This document shows positions 26,728-35,670 of a stretch of 64,000 bases of DNA, piece after piece. The translations under genes were made by a program, and so were the position numbers. Source of the stretch: Akkermansiaceae bacterium (GTDB lineage Bacteria; Verrucomicrobiota; Verrucomicrobiia; Verrucomicrobiales; Akkermansiaceae); the NCBI GenBank assembly GCA_947462535.1, contig CANHPN010000009.1:1-64000 (forward strand), written 5' to 3'. Each line of letters opens with the position of its first letter. Position 1 is the stretch's first letter. The notes under the pieces are model-generated. The model was not told where the DNA came from. It saw only the letters and a program-made list of their open reading frames with translations, and did not search any database.

Positions 26728-27576
26728 TCATCGCATCGCGCCACCCCTGCGGCAAAGCCATTCCATGTATTCGCGGGCTTGCACGGCGCGCCGCAGGAAC
26801 GCCTCCACTGTTTCCTTCTCGCCGCTGGAAAGCTCCAGCACCAGCACGCCTTGAAAGCGGACGCGCCGCAGCTCGCCGATCACCCAGGGCCAGTCGATCG
26901 AGCCCGCGCCCGGCGGCAAGTGCGAGTCCCAGTCGCCGTGGTTGTCGTTGACGTGAACCATTTTCAAATGCCCCGACAGCTTCTGGATGACGATACCCAT
27001 TTCGCGGGCCAGATGCGCGTGCCCGGTGTCCAGGCAGGTGCCGACATCGGTGGTTTTGATCTCACCCAGCAGATACATCATGTCCCGCACGTGGCCGAAC
27101 ATCAGGTGGGCGAGCATGTTCTCCAGCAACAATCTAACACCGAGCGCACTGCAGCGGTCGGCGACCCGGTTCAAGGCCTCGGCGGCGTGGTGCATGCGCT
27201 GGAGAAACTCCGCTTCCGGCGGACGTCCTTCCCGCTCAGGCCCCGGATGCAGCACCACGTTTTCACAGCCCATCAGCGCGGCAGCTTCGCAGGCGCGGAT
27301 CAGCTCCGACACCGCAGCCTCGCGCACCGCGGCATCCAGCGAGGTGATGTCGATACGCTCGGCGAAGGGCGCGTGCAGCGACGCGGGATGAATCTCCAGC
27401 TCGCGCATCTTCTCGCCGGCGCGGCGGACATCGGCGTCGTTGTGGAAGTCGAGGTGCATGGGCGAGGAGCAAACCTCGATTTGCCGGAAACCCGCCGCGC
27501 GGACCGCTCCCAGCACGTCAAAAATACTCCGGCGGTAGAAGCAACCCGTGGAGAGAGCGATGGGCCATTCAGTCAT
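26728..27576 (-). CDS. Sugar phosphate isomerase/epimerase-like TIM-barrel protein
   Basis: Xylose-isomerase-like TIM barrel of 282 residues (AP endonuclease family 2 fold). Metal and active-site segments in order: LSTGCFYRRSIFDVLGAVRAAGFRQIEVCSS, ENVVLHPG, LLLENML with the metal glutamate, GTCLDTGHAHLA, MVHVNDNHGDWDSHLPPGAGSIDW, and VLVLELSSGE. Such proteins isomerise or epimerise keto-sugars, inositols or hydroxypyruvate; the substrate is not evident. Its start overlaps the end of the upstream primase-like gene by 8 bases, so the two are translated from one message, though no shared task is apparent. Confidence 0.85.
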   Translation of the reverse strand: MTEWPIALSTGCFYRRSIFDVLGAVRAAGFRQIEVCSSPMHLDFHNDADVRRAGEKMRELEIHPASLHAPFAERIDITSLDAAVREAAVSELIRACEAAALMGCENVVLHPGPEREGRPPEAEFLQRMHHAAEALNRVADRCSALGVRLLLENMLAHLMFGHVRDMMYLLGEIKTTDVGTCLDTGHAHLAREMGIVIQKLSGHLKMVHVNDNHGDWDSHLPPGAGSIDWPWVIGELRRVRFQGVLVLELSSGEKETVEAFLRRAVQAREYMEWLCRRGGAMR

Positions 27577-28972
27577 CGGGAAGTTTGGATAAGAGGATTT
27601 GCCGCACGTTTTCCAAATCGCAAAAGCCCTCCTGCCGACTGAAGCAGAACTGCTTCTCGCGGGTGGCGGCGCAGTTGAAATCTGCCAAACGATCCAGCCC
27701 TGTCAAATAAAGGCATGCGAAGACGCGGGTATAGAAATCCGCGCGGGTGCCGGCCTCATAGTCGCTCCAATCGGTGCCCCAGCCGAACGCCGGGTTCTCG
27801 AACTTCGAGCGGATCAAGCCGGCGATGTGGCGCGGATGCCAGTCCCGCGCGAGCAGGCAGCGCGTCACGATCTGCATGCCTGCGGGCTTGAGCAGCAGGT
27901 CGTTGGGAAACTCCAGCAAGTGCTGGACGCACTCCGGCAAGACGCTCAGGGGCGTCTTGTCATAGGTTTCCGGCCAGTGCTCCTTCGGGTCATGCCGCGT
28001 CGAGTAGTAATACTCATGGAAGCGCCGCAAACGCGACGCGAGATACTCGTCCAGCAACCTGACCGTGCCCTCTTCCTGATGAGGAATGCGGACACAGGCA
28101 CGCTCTGCCAGATCCAACACCTCCGCGTCTATCTGCCGCATCTGGATCGCCTGGCGGAAATCCATCTCATGCAGCGGGACCGACCGGAACTCCGGGATTT
28201 CCCCCTCCAGTCCGAGCCGCCGGAATAGCCCGGTCACCCACGGTTTGCGGTAGTTGGTGAATGGCATCCGAATCACCCGCGTGTGCAAGGGATCGCCATA
28301 CTCCGAGATGTCGATGGAAATCATCTCCCGCTGCGCCGTTACCGTGGGTGCCACATGCACGGCGGTTAGCTCCACTGGCAGGAAACACCGCGGACCGGCC
28401 ACCTCCTTGATCCGGTGCGCCACGTATTCGATCAACAAGGCCACCGCCGAGAAGACGGCCTGGTCCACCGGCTCGATGGTCCCGGTGAGGATCGCCGGCA
28501 GCCGCTCCATACACGGCCCTACCAGCTCCGGTGCAGGGCTCAATTCCCTGAGCTTCCCCGCCACCTGCGAGTCACGGCCGATCCGCCACACGAAATGATG
28601 GCCTTGGCCGGTGAGCAAATGCAGCGGCCGGATCCCCCATTCAAGCAGCAGCGCCTCGATCACCTTCACCACCGGTTCCTGAAGCTCGAAACAGCGCGCC
28701 GGATCGACAAACGCCTCCGCAGGCGAGTCGAAATTCACATACTCCAGATCCAAGTGCAACAGATAGGACTGCGAATCCGCGAGCGACCGGGAAATGTCCA
28801 TCTCCCGCTCCATAAACCAGTCCAGCTCCATGCACGGGTGCAACTCGCGCCGGTCATACAGGCAGCCGTCGGTGTGCGTCAGGTGGACCGCCGTCGCGCG
28901 GGCCAGCGACTCGCCCCCGAGAAATTCAGTAAGCCGTTTCCTGACGCAGGGGTTGGCATAAAAGGGTTCCAT
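27569..28972 (-). CDS. Unrecognised protein with primase-polymerase (AEP)-like motifs
   Basis: No named family is recognised for this 467-residue protein. Reading it suggests an archaeo-eukaryotic-primase-like core. YLLHLDLEYVNFDSP resembles the acidic metal motif. LHLLTGQGHHFVWRIGRDS resembles the S/T-G-x-G-x-H nucleotide motif. ISIDISEYGDPLHTRVIRMPFTNYRKP resembles the late Asp plus R.PfT.N.K pattern of relaxed-specificity primases. The C-terminal third is helical, with four cysteines near the end (FACLY, FNCAA, FCFSR, FCDL) that might hold a metal or iron-sulfur cluster. Upstream is a 381-bp gene-free gap; downstream the isomerase overlaps by 8 bases. No helicase, integrase or phage gene adjoins, so a replicon origin is not indicated. 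Confidence 0.5.
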   Translation of the reverse strand: MEPFYANPCVRKRLTEFLGGESLARATAVHLTHTDGCLYDRRELHPCMELDWFMEREMDISRSLADSQSYLLHLDLEYVNFDSPAEAFVDPARCFELQEPVVKVIEALLLEWGIRPLHLLTGQGHHFVWRIGRDSQVAGKLRELSPAPELVGPCMERLPAILTGTIEPVDQAVFSAVALLIEYVAHRIKEVAGPRCFLPVELTAVHVAPTVTAQREMISIDISEYGDPLHTRVIRMPFTNYRKPWVTGLFRRLGLEGEIPEFRSVPLHEMDFRQAIQMRQIDAEVLDLAERACVRIPHQEEGTVRLLDEYLASRLRRFHEYYYSTRHDPKEHWPETYDKTPLSVLPECVQHLLEFPNDLLLKPAGMQIVTRCLLARDWHPRHIAGLIRSKFENPAFGWGTDWSDYEAGTRADFYTRVFACLYLTGLDRLADFNCAATREKQFCFSRQEGFCDLENVRQILLSKLPDD

Positions 28973-29353
28973 GAAACGCCGGGGACAGGGGAAAGCATCG
29001 CTCGTGAAGAAATTGAACGCGCTCTCTCATGGGAAGAAGCGGTTTTGTACTCTCGCATGACTTCTCTGACATCGCAACTCCATTCGACACTCCAATTCTA
29101 TGCCCCCACAGGGCGCGGCGATCAAGCTGGGGAATAACCACGGTAACCCAGTATGAGGCTAACCGCGAATGGACGGGCAATTGAAGCGAATTTTCAGAAT
29201 TGAACCTTAGAATCACGAGTTTTATTTGAAAATCGATCTTCATTTGCGTCACCCTTTATCTGGGGTTAAGAAATCTTAATTCCGAGGTTTGATTGTCGAG
29301 TCGATGCGGTCTTATTCCTTGAGTCCTGGACGATTTCAGCATTCGTTCCCGCC
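28973..29353. other. Gene-free interval between two divergent genes
   Basis: These 381 bases between the primase-like gene (minus) and the RlmI-like gene (plus) hold no ORF with protein character. The stretch 29150-29350 is clearly AT-richer than its surroundings (for example GAGTTTTATTTGAAAATCGA), as expected for a region with divergent promoters. I saw no strong inverted repeat. Confidence 0.35.
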
Positions 29354-30508
29354 GTGCCGACTGTCCAACTCAAGTACCAAACGTTCCACCCCTCGATCTG
29401 GCCGAAGATGATCGGCGAGGTTTCACGCGACGCGACGCCGGGGTCATTTGTCCTCGTGCTGGGCAAAGAGGGCACGCCCTTCGGCTGGGGCCTCTGGAAC
29501 CCGAAATCGCGGATGCCGCTGCGGGTCGTGAGCCACTCGCTGGAGGAACTGAAGGACGAATCGTTCTTTGAAAACGCGATCCGCCGCGCCGCGAATCTCC
29601 GCCGCGAGGTGCTCAAACTCGACGCGCAGACCGACAGCTACCGCGCGATCCATGGCGACGCGGACTTCATGCCGGGCATCGTCGCGGACAAGTTCGCGGA
29701 CGTGCTCTCCGTCGAAATCACCAATCTCGCGGCTTGGCAGCGCCTTCCGAAATGGCTGCCGCTGCTCCACGAATGCTTCGACACGAAGCGCGTGGTGGTG
29801 GGCATCGATGAGGACTTGGCGCGAATCGAAAACATCCCGCGTCGCGGCGGCGTGGAGTCGGACAACGTGCGATCGGTGAAAATCCGCGAGCACGGGGTGC
29901 GCTACGAGGTGGATTTCTCGGAAGGCCACAAAACCGGTTTTTTCTGCGACCAGCGCGACAGCCGGAAGAAATTCGGCGCGCTGGCGGAAGGCCGGACGGT
30001 GCTGGATCTCTGCTGCTACACCGGCGGTTTCGGGATTTCCGCCGCACTCGCCGGAGCCGAGGACGTCACTGGCGTGGATCTTGACGAGACCGCCATCGCG
30101 ATGGCCAAGCGCAACGCGAATTTGAACAACGCGCGGGTGAAATTCACCCACGCCGACGCCTTCACCTGGGCGCGGACGATGATTGAAAACGGCCGCACTT
30201 GGGATCTAGTCATCGCCGATCCGCCGAAATTCATTCACGGTCGCGAGGACGACATCGGCACCGCAAAATACGCGGATTTGAACAAATTGGCGCTGCAACT
30301 CGTCGCGCCGGAGGGACTTTACGTGACGTGTTCATGTTCGGGCATGCTCGGTGCCGGCGAGTTCGAGCAAATCGTGATCACCTCGGCGCACCGCCGGAAC
30401 AAGCGCCTCCAAACCTTCGACCGCACGGGAGCCGGACCGGACCACCCGACGCTTTCGAACTACCCGGAATCGCGCTATCTCAAGGTGCTCTGGTCGCGGG
30501 TGATTTAG
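29354..30508 (+). CDS. rlmI: RlmI-like 23S rRNA (cytosine-C5) methyltransferase
   Basis: SAM-dependent RNA methyltransferase. An N-terminal PUA-like domain (VSRDATPGSFVLVLGKEGTPFGWGLWNPKSR) is followed by the RlmI linker (GDADFMPGIVADKFADVLSVE) and the Rossmann catalytic domain: GHKTGFFCDQRDSRK, VLDLCCYTGGFGISAALAGAEDVTGVDLDE, ADPPKF, and CSCSGML with a cysteine in the position of the catalytic nucleophile. The 384-residue length from GTG 29354 fits E. coli RlmI (396). The exact target base is inferred from family. The stop overlaps the convergent SNF2 helicase gene by 4 bases. Confidence 0.87.
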   Translation: MPTVQLKYQTFHPSIWPKMIGEVSRDATPGSFVLVLGKEGTPFGWGLWNPKSRMPLRVVSHSLEELKDESFFENAIRRAANLRREVLKLDAQTDSYRAIHGDADFMPGIVADKFADVLSVEITNLAAWQRLPKWLPLLHECFDTKRVVVGIDEDLARIENIPRRGGVESDNVRSVKIREHGVRYEVDFSEGHKTGFFCDQRDSRKKFGALAEGRTVLDLCCYTGGFGISAALAGAEDVTGVDLDETAIAMAKRNANLNNARVKFTHADAFTWARTMIENGRTWDLVIADPPKFIHGREDDIGTAKYADLNKLALQLVAPEGLYVTCSCSGMLGAGEFEQIVITSAHRRNKRLQTFDRTGAGPDHPTLSNYPESRYLKVLWSRVI

Positions 30509-33500
30509 AGCATCGACTCCAGATCTTCCATGCTCCAACCGGCCGCGTCGCCGATGCCGTCCTCGTCGATGGCCGACGCCAGCTCGCGCTTTTTGGCCTG
30601 CAGGCGGACCACCTTTTCCTCGACCGTCCCGCGCGTCAGCAGCCTGTAAACCGTCACCGGCCGCGTCTGCCCGATCCGGTGCGCACGGTCGGTCGCCTGA
30701 GCCTCCGCCGCCGGATTCCACCACGGGTCGAAGTGCACCACGGTGTCGGCGGCGGTAAGATTCAGGCCGTAGCCGCCAGCCTTGAGGCTGATGAGAAACA
30801 CCGGCGGGCCGTCGGGCTGCTGGAACTTATCCACAAGTTGTTGGCGGTTCCTGGACTTTCCATCCAGTCGCAAACTGTCCCAACCGCGCTCGGAAACGCA
30901 TTTCTCGATTTCCTGTAACTGCGTTTGGAACTGGCTGAAAATGAGCATTCGGTGATTTCCATTCACCGCTTCCTCGATCAACTCCAACAATCGTTGGAGC
31001 TTGGCCGAACGCCGCGCCACCAACAACTGATTGAATCGCTCATTCTTAAGCAGCGCGAGATCGCAGCAAGTCTGGCGGAGCCGGAGAAGCGCGGTGAGCA
31101 TTTGCATCCGCGCCGCGCCCTTGTTGCCGGAATCGGCGATGGCGTCCACCCGCTTGCGGCCTTCGATGAGGAGTTCTTTATAGGCCGCCTGCTGATCCGG
31201 ACTGAGATCGCAAAACTCGTCGATGAACAGCTTCGACGGCAATTCCGGAGCGACTTGCTCTTTCGTCCGGCGGAGCAGGAAGGGCGAAATCTTCAAACGC
31301 AGGCGCTCGATCACCGCCCCGGCGGATTCGCCGGTCAAAAGCGGTTGTTCGTAACGATCCCGGAAATCCTCGCGACCACCGAGCCAACCCGGTTGGATAA
31401 AGCGGAAAATCGACCAGAGATCCTTCACCCCGTTCTCGATCGGCGTGCCGGTCAGCGCGACCCGGCAGGTGGCCCGCAATTTCGCCAACGCCTTCGCGTG
31501 ATCGGTGTCCGGATTCCGCATCAAACTGGCCTCGTCCACGACGATGGCGCGGTATTCGCGCTTCAAGTGATACGCCAAATCCCGGGCCAGCGTGCCGTAG
31601 CTGGTGAGAATCACGTCGCCGGGTTGAACCTTCTCGCGCTCCGCATCCCGGCTCGCGCCGTGGAGGATCCGCACCTGCCGCACCGGGGCGAAGCGGGCGA
31701 ACTCCGCCCGCCAGTTTCCGAGCAGCGAAGCCGTGGCCACCACCATCACGACTCCCGAATCGGTGCCGGGCTGTTCCAGCACCCGCTCAATTAAAGCAAT
31801 TGTTTGAACTGTCTTGCCGAGCCCCATGTCGTCGGCGAGTAAAGCCCCGCCGAAGCGTTGGACGCGGTCGAACATCCAACCCGCGCCGAGGGACTGGTAG
31901 GGACGCAGTTCCGCTTGCAGGGTGGCCGGGGAATCGAATGTGAATGAAATCGGCTGATTACTTGAAGTCTGCGACTTGTCGATTTTTTTCCGGATTTCAC
32001 GAATGAGCTCTCCGGAGCGGGCCGAGGCCATGAAATGACCGTTTTCCTGGCGCAGGTCGAGGTCGGAAAAGAGCGGGTCGATGAGGTTGGCGATGTCGTC
32101 CGAGATCACCAAACGCCGCCCGCCAGCGGAGGCTCCGGAGCCTTTTCCCGCCCTCAAAAGCCTCCGCACTTCCACCGCCGGGATCGACACTCCATCACTC
32201 GTTTGAAATGAGAGGTCGAAACTTAGCCAGTCCTCGCCCGAGCCGATGATGTCGATTTTCGGCGAAACCACGGCGACTTGTTTCTGCACGTGGCCGAAGC
32301 GCTCGCCCTCGGTGACCGACCACTCCTTGCGCAGGACCGGCAGAGATTGGGTGAGGAAATCGAGGATGGCGGACTCCCCTTTCATCACCCAGCGGCCGCT
32401 GGAGAAATTCTCCACCTCGAAGCCCGCCCGCGACAGCCGGGCCGCTGCTTTTTCCTCCTTCGCCAAGTCCCGGACTTCGCAGTGATCGCCGACCAAACGC
32501 GGCAAGCCATCGACTTTCCCCAACCCCGGCGGAACCGGCGGCGCGGAGCCGTAGCGCACACTGAGCTGGGCCTCCAAATGCTGGAGCGAGCCTTCCAGCG
32601 AGAGTTCGAAAGACGCCGGCGCTTGGACGAAATGGAGCGACTCCAGCCAGCAATCCGCCGGGAAATGCAGCCATTCCTGCCACGAATCGAGATGATTGAA
32701 GAACCGGAGGGTCGGGATTTCCACGGATTTCCCCTGGGCAAGTTCGCCTAGGGCAGCGGCCAGATCCGCGGGAACCTTCCCCTCGCCCACCCGCACGACG
32801 GAGTCCTCGCTGATTTGCCAAAACGAGCCGCCGATTTCGATCCAAGGCCCGGATTCGGGATCGGGAACGAGCAGGACCGAGTCCTGTCGGTGCTCCGCCG
32901 CGCTAAGTAGGAGTCGCTCGCCGGAGCGGATTTGGATCAGCAAGCGGTCCTTGCCAGCCGCCAAACGCGGATGCTCGGCGATGGACTCGAGAAACGCCGG
33001 GACGCGCGGGCCGTCGAGACTGAGGCTGAGAATTTCCTTTTTGGCCACGCCTTCCTTGGTGAGCCATGCGTTCAATCGGTCGTCGGCGGGCGAAATCTCA
33101 CTGCTGGACGCGACGGCCAGGGTGGCGGCGAATTTCCCGCGCTGCAAGGCGTCGCGCCAGTTGAGCGGCAGTAGGACCTGCCACGGAACCGACACAACTG
33201 CTTGAGGAACAGTTTTTTGAATGACCGGCTTGGGCGCGGCTTTGCCAAGCGACGCCAGCCCGGTAGCCACGGCGTGGCAACACACCGAACCGCTGCGTTG
33301 GTTGTCCGCGCACGGGCAGCGGGTATCGAGATCGGTCGGAGATTTCACCGTGACGCTGACTTTCATCAGTCGTTTTCCCACTTTCACCGTGCCTTGCCAG
33401 CCGGTCGCGACGGTCTGAACCTCGGCGACCATGCCGCTGTCGAAAAGGGATTTCCCCTCCTTAAATGCCTGCCACGAGGCTGCCGCCCTCAAAGTTGCTT

Positions 33501-33516
33501 CCGTCCACCCGCTCAT
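30505..33516 (-). CDS. SNF2-family helicase with N-terminal SWIM zinc finger
   Basis: DNA-dependent ATPase of the SWI2/SNF2 family, 1003 residues from ATG 33516 (MSGWTEATLRAAASW). Near residue 67 there is a SWIM-type zinc site, CPCADNQRSGSVCCHAVA. A long middle region of about 450 residues has no family I recognise. The ATPase has LLADDMGLGKTVQTIALIE (Walker A), VVDEASLMRNPDTDHAKAL (the DEAx box; alanine and serine replace the usual xH), LTGTPIENGVKDLWSIFRF, then the second lobe ending LKAGGYGLNLTAADTVVHFDPWWNPAAEAQATDRAHRIGQ. Bacterial relatives include RapA-like and HelZ-like proteins. No methylase or defence gene adjoins, so a housekeeping chromatin or transcription role is at least as likely. 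Confidence 0.9.
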   Translation of the reverse strand: MSGWTEATLRAAASWQAFKEGKSLFDSGMVAEVQTVATGWQGTVKVGKRLMKVSVTVKSPTDLDTRCPCADNQRSGSVCCHAVATGLASLGKAAPKPVIQKTVPQAVVSVPWQVLLPLNWRDALQRGKFAATLAVASSSEISPADDRLNAWLTKEGVAKKEILSLSLDGPRVPAFLESIAEHPRLAAGKDRLLIQIRSGERLLLSAAEHRQDSVLLVPDPESGPWIEIGGSFWQISEDSVVRVGEGKVPADLAAALGELAQGKSVEIPTLRFFNHLDSWQEWLHFPADCWLESLHFVQAPASFELSLEGSLQHLEAQLSVRYGSAPPVPPGLGKVDGLPRLVGDHCEVRDLAKEEKAAARLSRAGFEVENFSSGRWVMKGESAILDFLTQSLPVLRKEWSVTEGERFGHVQKQVAVVSPKIDIIGSGEDWLSFDLSFQTSDGVSIPAVEVRRLLRAGKGSGASAGGRRLVISDDIANLIDPLFSDLDLRQENGHFMASARSGELIREIRKKIDKSQTSSNQPISFTFDSPATLQAELRPYQSLGAGWMFDRVQRFGGALLADDMGLGKTVQTIALIERVLEQPGTDSGVVMVVATASLLGNWRAEFARFAPVRQVRILHGASRDAEREKVQPGDVILTSYGTLARDLAYHLKREYRAIVVDEASLMRNPDTDHAKALAKLRATCRVALTGTPIENGVKDLWSIFRFIQPGWLGGREDFRDRYEQPLLTGESAGAVIERLRLKISPFLLRRTKEQVAPELPSKLFIDEFCDLSPDQQAAYKELLIEGRKRVDAIADSGNKGAARMQMLTALLRLRQTCCDLALLKNERFNQLLVARRSAKLQRLLELIEEAVNGNHRMLIFSQFQTQLQEIEKCVSERGWDSLRLDGKSRNRQQLVDKFQQPDGPPVFLISLKAGGYGLNLTAADTVVHFDPWWNPAAEAQATDRAHRIGQTRPVTVYRLLTRGTVEEKVVRLQAKKRELASAIDEDGIGDAAGWSMEDLESML

Positions 33517-33865
33517 TGTCGCGGCAGTGTTCTCTGCATGCGGCCGTCGCGCAACCACATCGGCAAGATATACTCAACTCCTCCGGGGCGTTGCGTAGCA
33601 GATCGGCTAGAGCGCCTCCTATCGTCCAGCCATCATGGACATGCGCCCAGCCCCGACCGCTGCCGAGCCTTTTGTGAATAATCTCAGCCAAAGCGAGACC
33701 GCGCGTGAGCAGTGGGTCGGGGTTTGATGAATGAAATAATGGAGGCAAGAACGGAGGATTTTCCCCGCTCCCCCTCCAAGCCGGGCACCTCTCTCAAGCA
33801 CTACCCGCCCGGACTCTGCGGCGGAAAGAAGATTGCCGGCAATCTCCCACTCGCTATCACCGGGC
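33517..33865. other. Spacer with a doubtful minus-strand ORF
   Basis: Between the SNF2 start and thiD, the track lists a 95-codon minus-strand ORF (33461-33748, TTG start) containing AEIIHKRLGSGRGWAHVHDG and a cysteine-rich end that overlaps the helicase by 56 bases. Some of it reads like protein, but it has a weak start, no ribosome site I can see and no family. I do not call it as a gene. No repeat or terminator was noticed. Confidence 0.3.
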
Positions 33866-34687
33866 ATGTCCCACACGCTTCCCGTCGCACTGACCATCGC
33901 CGGCTCGGATTGCTCCGCCGGGGCCGGAATCCAGGCGGATTTGAAAACCTTCCAGCACTTCCGCGTCCACGGACTCACCGCCGTCACCTGCGTGGTCTCG
34001 GAAACGGCGAACATCGTGCGCGCCGTCCACCCGGTGCCCGTGGACATCCTGCGCGACCAGATCTCTCTGCTGCTAGAGAGCTTCCCGGTGGCGGCGGTGA
34101 AAACCGGCATGCTCTTCTCCGCCGCCCACGTGACCGCCGTCGCGGAAATCCTGCGACATTACCCGCTCGTCCAGCTCGTCGTCGATCCGGTGATGATCGC
34201 CTCCACCGGAGCGCCCCTGCTTGAAGCGGACGCCATCGCGGCCTATCGGGAATTGCTGCTGCCGCCGGCCCGCATCATCACCCCGAACCTGCCAGAAGCC
34301 GAGGCCTTGCTCGGCGAGCGAATCGCCGACGAATCCGCGCTGGAACCCGCCGCTCGCCGGCTGGCGGAAATTTTCGGCTGCGCCGTCCTGCTCAAAGGCG
34401 GCCACCTCGACGGCCCGGAGTGCGTGGACCTTCTGGTCGATCAAGGCGAAGTCCATCGCTTCACCGCCGCGCGGATTCCCGTTAGGGGCTCGCACGGAAC
34501 CGGCTGCACGCTTTCCGCCGCCATCACCGCCGCCATCGCCCACGGCGAGGTGCTTCCCCGCGCCGTGGAAACCGCCAAAAACTTTCTAGGCGAAACCCTC
34601 CGACGGGCTTATCATTTCCAATCGCCCGGCGGCGGGGTCGTCCACGCCCTCAACCAAGGCAGTAGCTTCCGGAAAAACGAGACGTGA
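33866..34687 (+). CDS. thiD: Hydroxymethylpyrimidine (phosphate) kinase
   Basis: Thiamine biosynthesis kinase that phosphorylates HMP and HMP-phosphate. The start at ATG 33866 (MSHTLPVALTIAGSD) removes eleven unsupported residues of the track ORF. Family motifs: TIAGSDCSAGAGIQADLKTFQHFRVHGLTAVTCV, VVDPVMIASTGAPLLEADAI, TPNLPEAEALLGERI, VLLKGGHLDG, and RGSHGTGCTLSAAITA, the anion hole and catalytic Asp region (a Cys follows the Gly here, as in many ThiD proteins). About 273 residues, usual for the family. No other thiamine genes or TPP riboswitch are nearby. Confidence 0.92.
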   Translation: MSHTLPVALTIAGSDCSAGAGIQADLKTFQHFRVHGLTAVTCVVSETANIVRAVHPVPVDILRDQISLLLESFPVAAVKTGMLFSAAHVTAVAEILRHYPLVQLVVDPVMIASTGAPLLEADAIAAYRELLLPPARIITPNLPEAEALLGERIADESALEPAARRLAEIFGCAVLLKGGHLDGPECVDLLVDQGEVHRFTAARIPVRGSHGTGCTLSAAITAAIAHGEVLPRAVETAKNFLGETLRRAYHFQSPGGGVVHALNQGSSFRKNET

Positions 34688-34741
34688 CATCATTTCTGAA
34701 ATCCGTATCTTCTCCGAACTTTCTTTCTGTATTCGCCTTCT

Positions 34742-35662
34742 ATGGAAAATCCTCTCCACTCCCTTGGCTACAAGGCTCTCAACGCCTCGCTTGAAGCTGA
34801 TTCGGCCGATCAGGCGGATTCCGCCAAACTCTCCCGCCGGGGATTCATGCTGCTGGCCGCCTCGCTCACCAGTTGTTCCGCCGCAGCGCCATTGAAACCG
34901 GAGGGAGCCGCCCCGGTCAAAACGACCGCTAATTCCGGCTACCGCACGCCCTCCCTCCGAGGCCCCGGCCTGCGCAATCCGGACATCGCGCTGGGCTCGG
35001 ATTTCTCCAAGAGCGTGGGCGTCACGTTCACCCGCGTCATGGTCTCGGGGAACTACATCGCCATCACCTTCGACGACGGCCCGCACCCGCAGAACACCCC
35101 TCGCCTGCTAGACATGCTCCGCGCGCGCAACATCAAGGCCACCTTCTACGTCATCGGCCGCAGCGTGGAAATCTATCCGCAAATCGTCCGCCGCACCGTC
35201 GTTGAGGGCCATGAAGTCGGCAACCACACCCACACCCACCGCCTGTTGAGTAAATTGAGCGACTCCGAAGTCCGCTCCGAGCTCAGCCGCTGCCAGGACG
35301 CCATCGGCCGCGCCGCCAGAGTCCGGCCGCGCACCATGCGGCCTCCCTACGGCGGCCTGCTCCAGCGCCAGCGGGAAATGGTCCACGCCGAGTTCGACTA
35401 CCCCACTATTCTCTGGTCCGTCGATCCGCTCGACTGGAAGCGCCCCGGCCCCGGCGTCGTCACCTCGCGGATTCTCAGCGGTACCACCGCCGGCGGCATC
35501 GTCCTCGCCCACGATCTCCATTCCCAAACAGTCGACGCCATGCCCGCCACCCTCGACGGCCTGCTCCGCCGCGGGTTCAAGTTCGTCACCGTTTCACAAT
35601 TGCTGGCGATGAAGACGGACGCCGCGACCGCCCAGGCTTCCGTGACTCCTCCCACCTACTGA
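34742..35662 (+). CDS. Polysaccharide deacetylase (NodB family), exported
   Basis: Metal-dependent deacetylase acting on N-acetylated glycans such as peptidoglycan or chitin-like polymers. The N-terminus of 306 residues has a twin-arginine-like and lipoprotein-like stretch (LSRRGFMLLAASLTSCSA). The NodB domain follows: AITFDDGPHPQNTPRLLDML with the catalytic base and metal Asp, GHEVGNHTHTHRLLSKL with the metal histidines, RPPYGGLLQRQ, LWSVDPLDWKRPG, and GIVLAHDLHSQTVDAM. All five NodB motifs look intact. The dynamin-like gene starts 8 bases after its stop, so the two are probably co-transcribed; both would act at the envelope. Confidence 0.88.
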   Translation: MENPLHSLGYKALNASLEADSADQADSAKLSRRGFMLLAASLTSCSAAAPLKPEGAAPVKTTANSGYRTPSLRGPGLRNPDIALGSDFSKSVGVTFTRVMVSGNYIAITFDDGPHPQNTPRLLDMLRARNIKATFYVIGRSVEIYPQIVRRTVVEGHEVGNHTHTHRLLSKLSDSEVRSELSRCQDAIGRAARVRPRTMRPPYGGLLQRQREMVHAEFDYPTILWSVDPLDWKRPGPGVVTSRILSGTTAGGIVLAHDLHSQTVDAMPATLDGLLRRGFKFVTVSQLLAMKTDAATAQASVTPPTY

Positions 35663-35670
35663 GCCACACG

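Noticed and set aside
26659-27642. 327-codon plus-strand ORF over the isomerase
   Set aside because: Shadow of the minus-strand isomerase, which has clear TIM-barrel motifs.
33461-33748. 95-codon minus-strand ORF before the SNF2 gene
   Set aside because: Partly protein-like but starts at TTG without ribosome site, overlaps the helicase, and has no family. Left as a note in the spacer entry.
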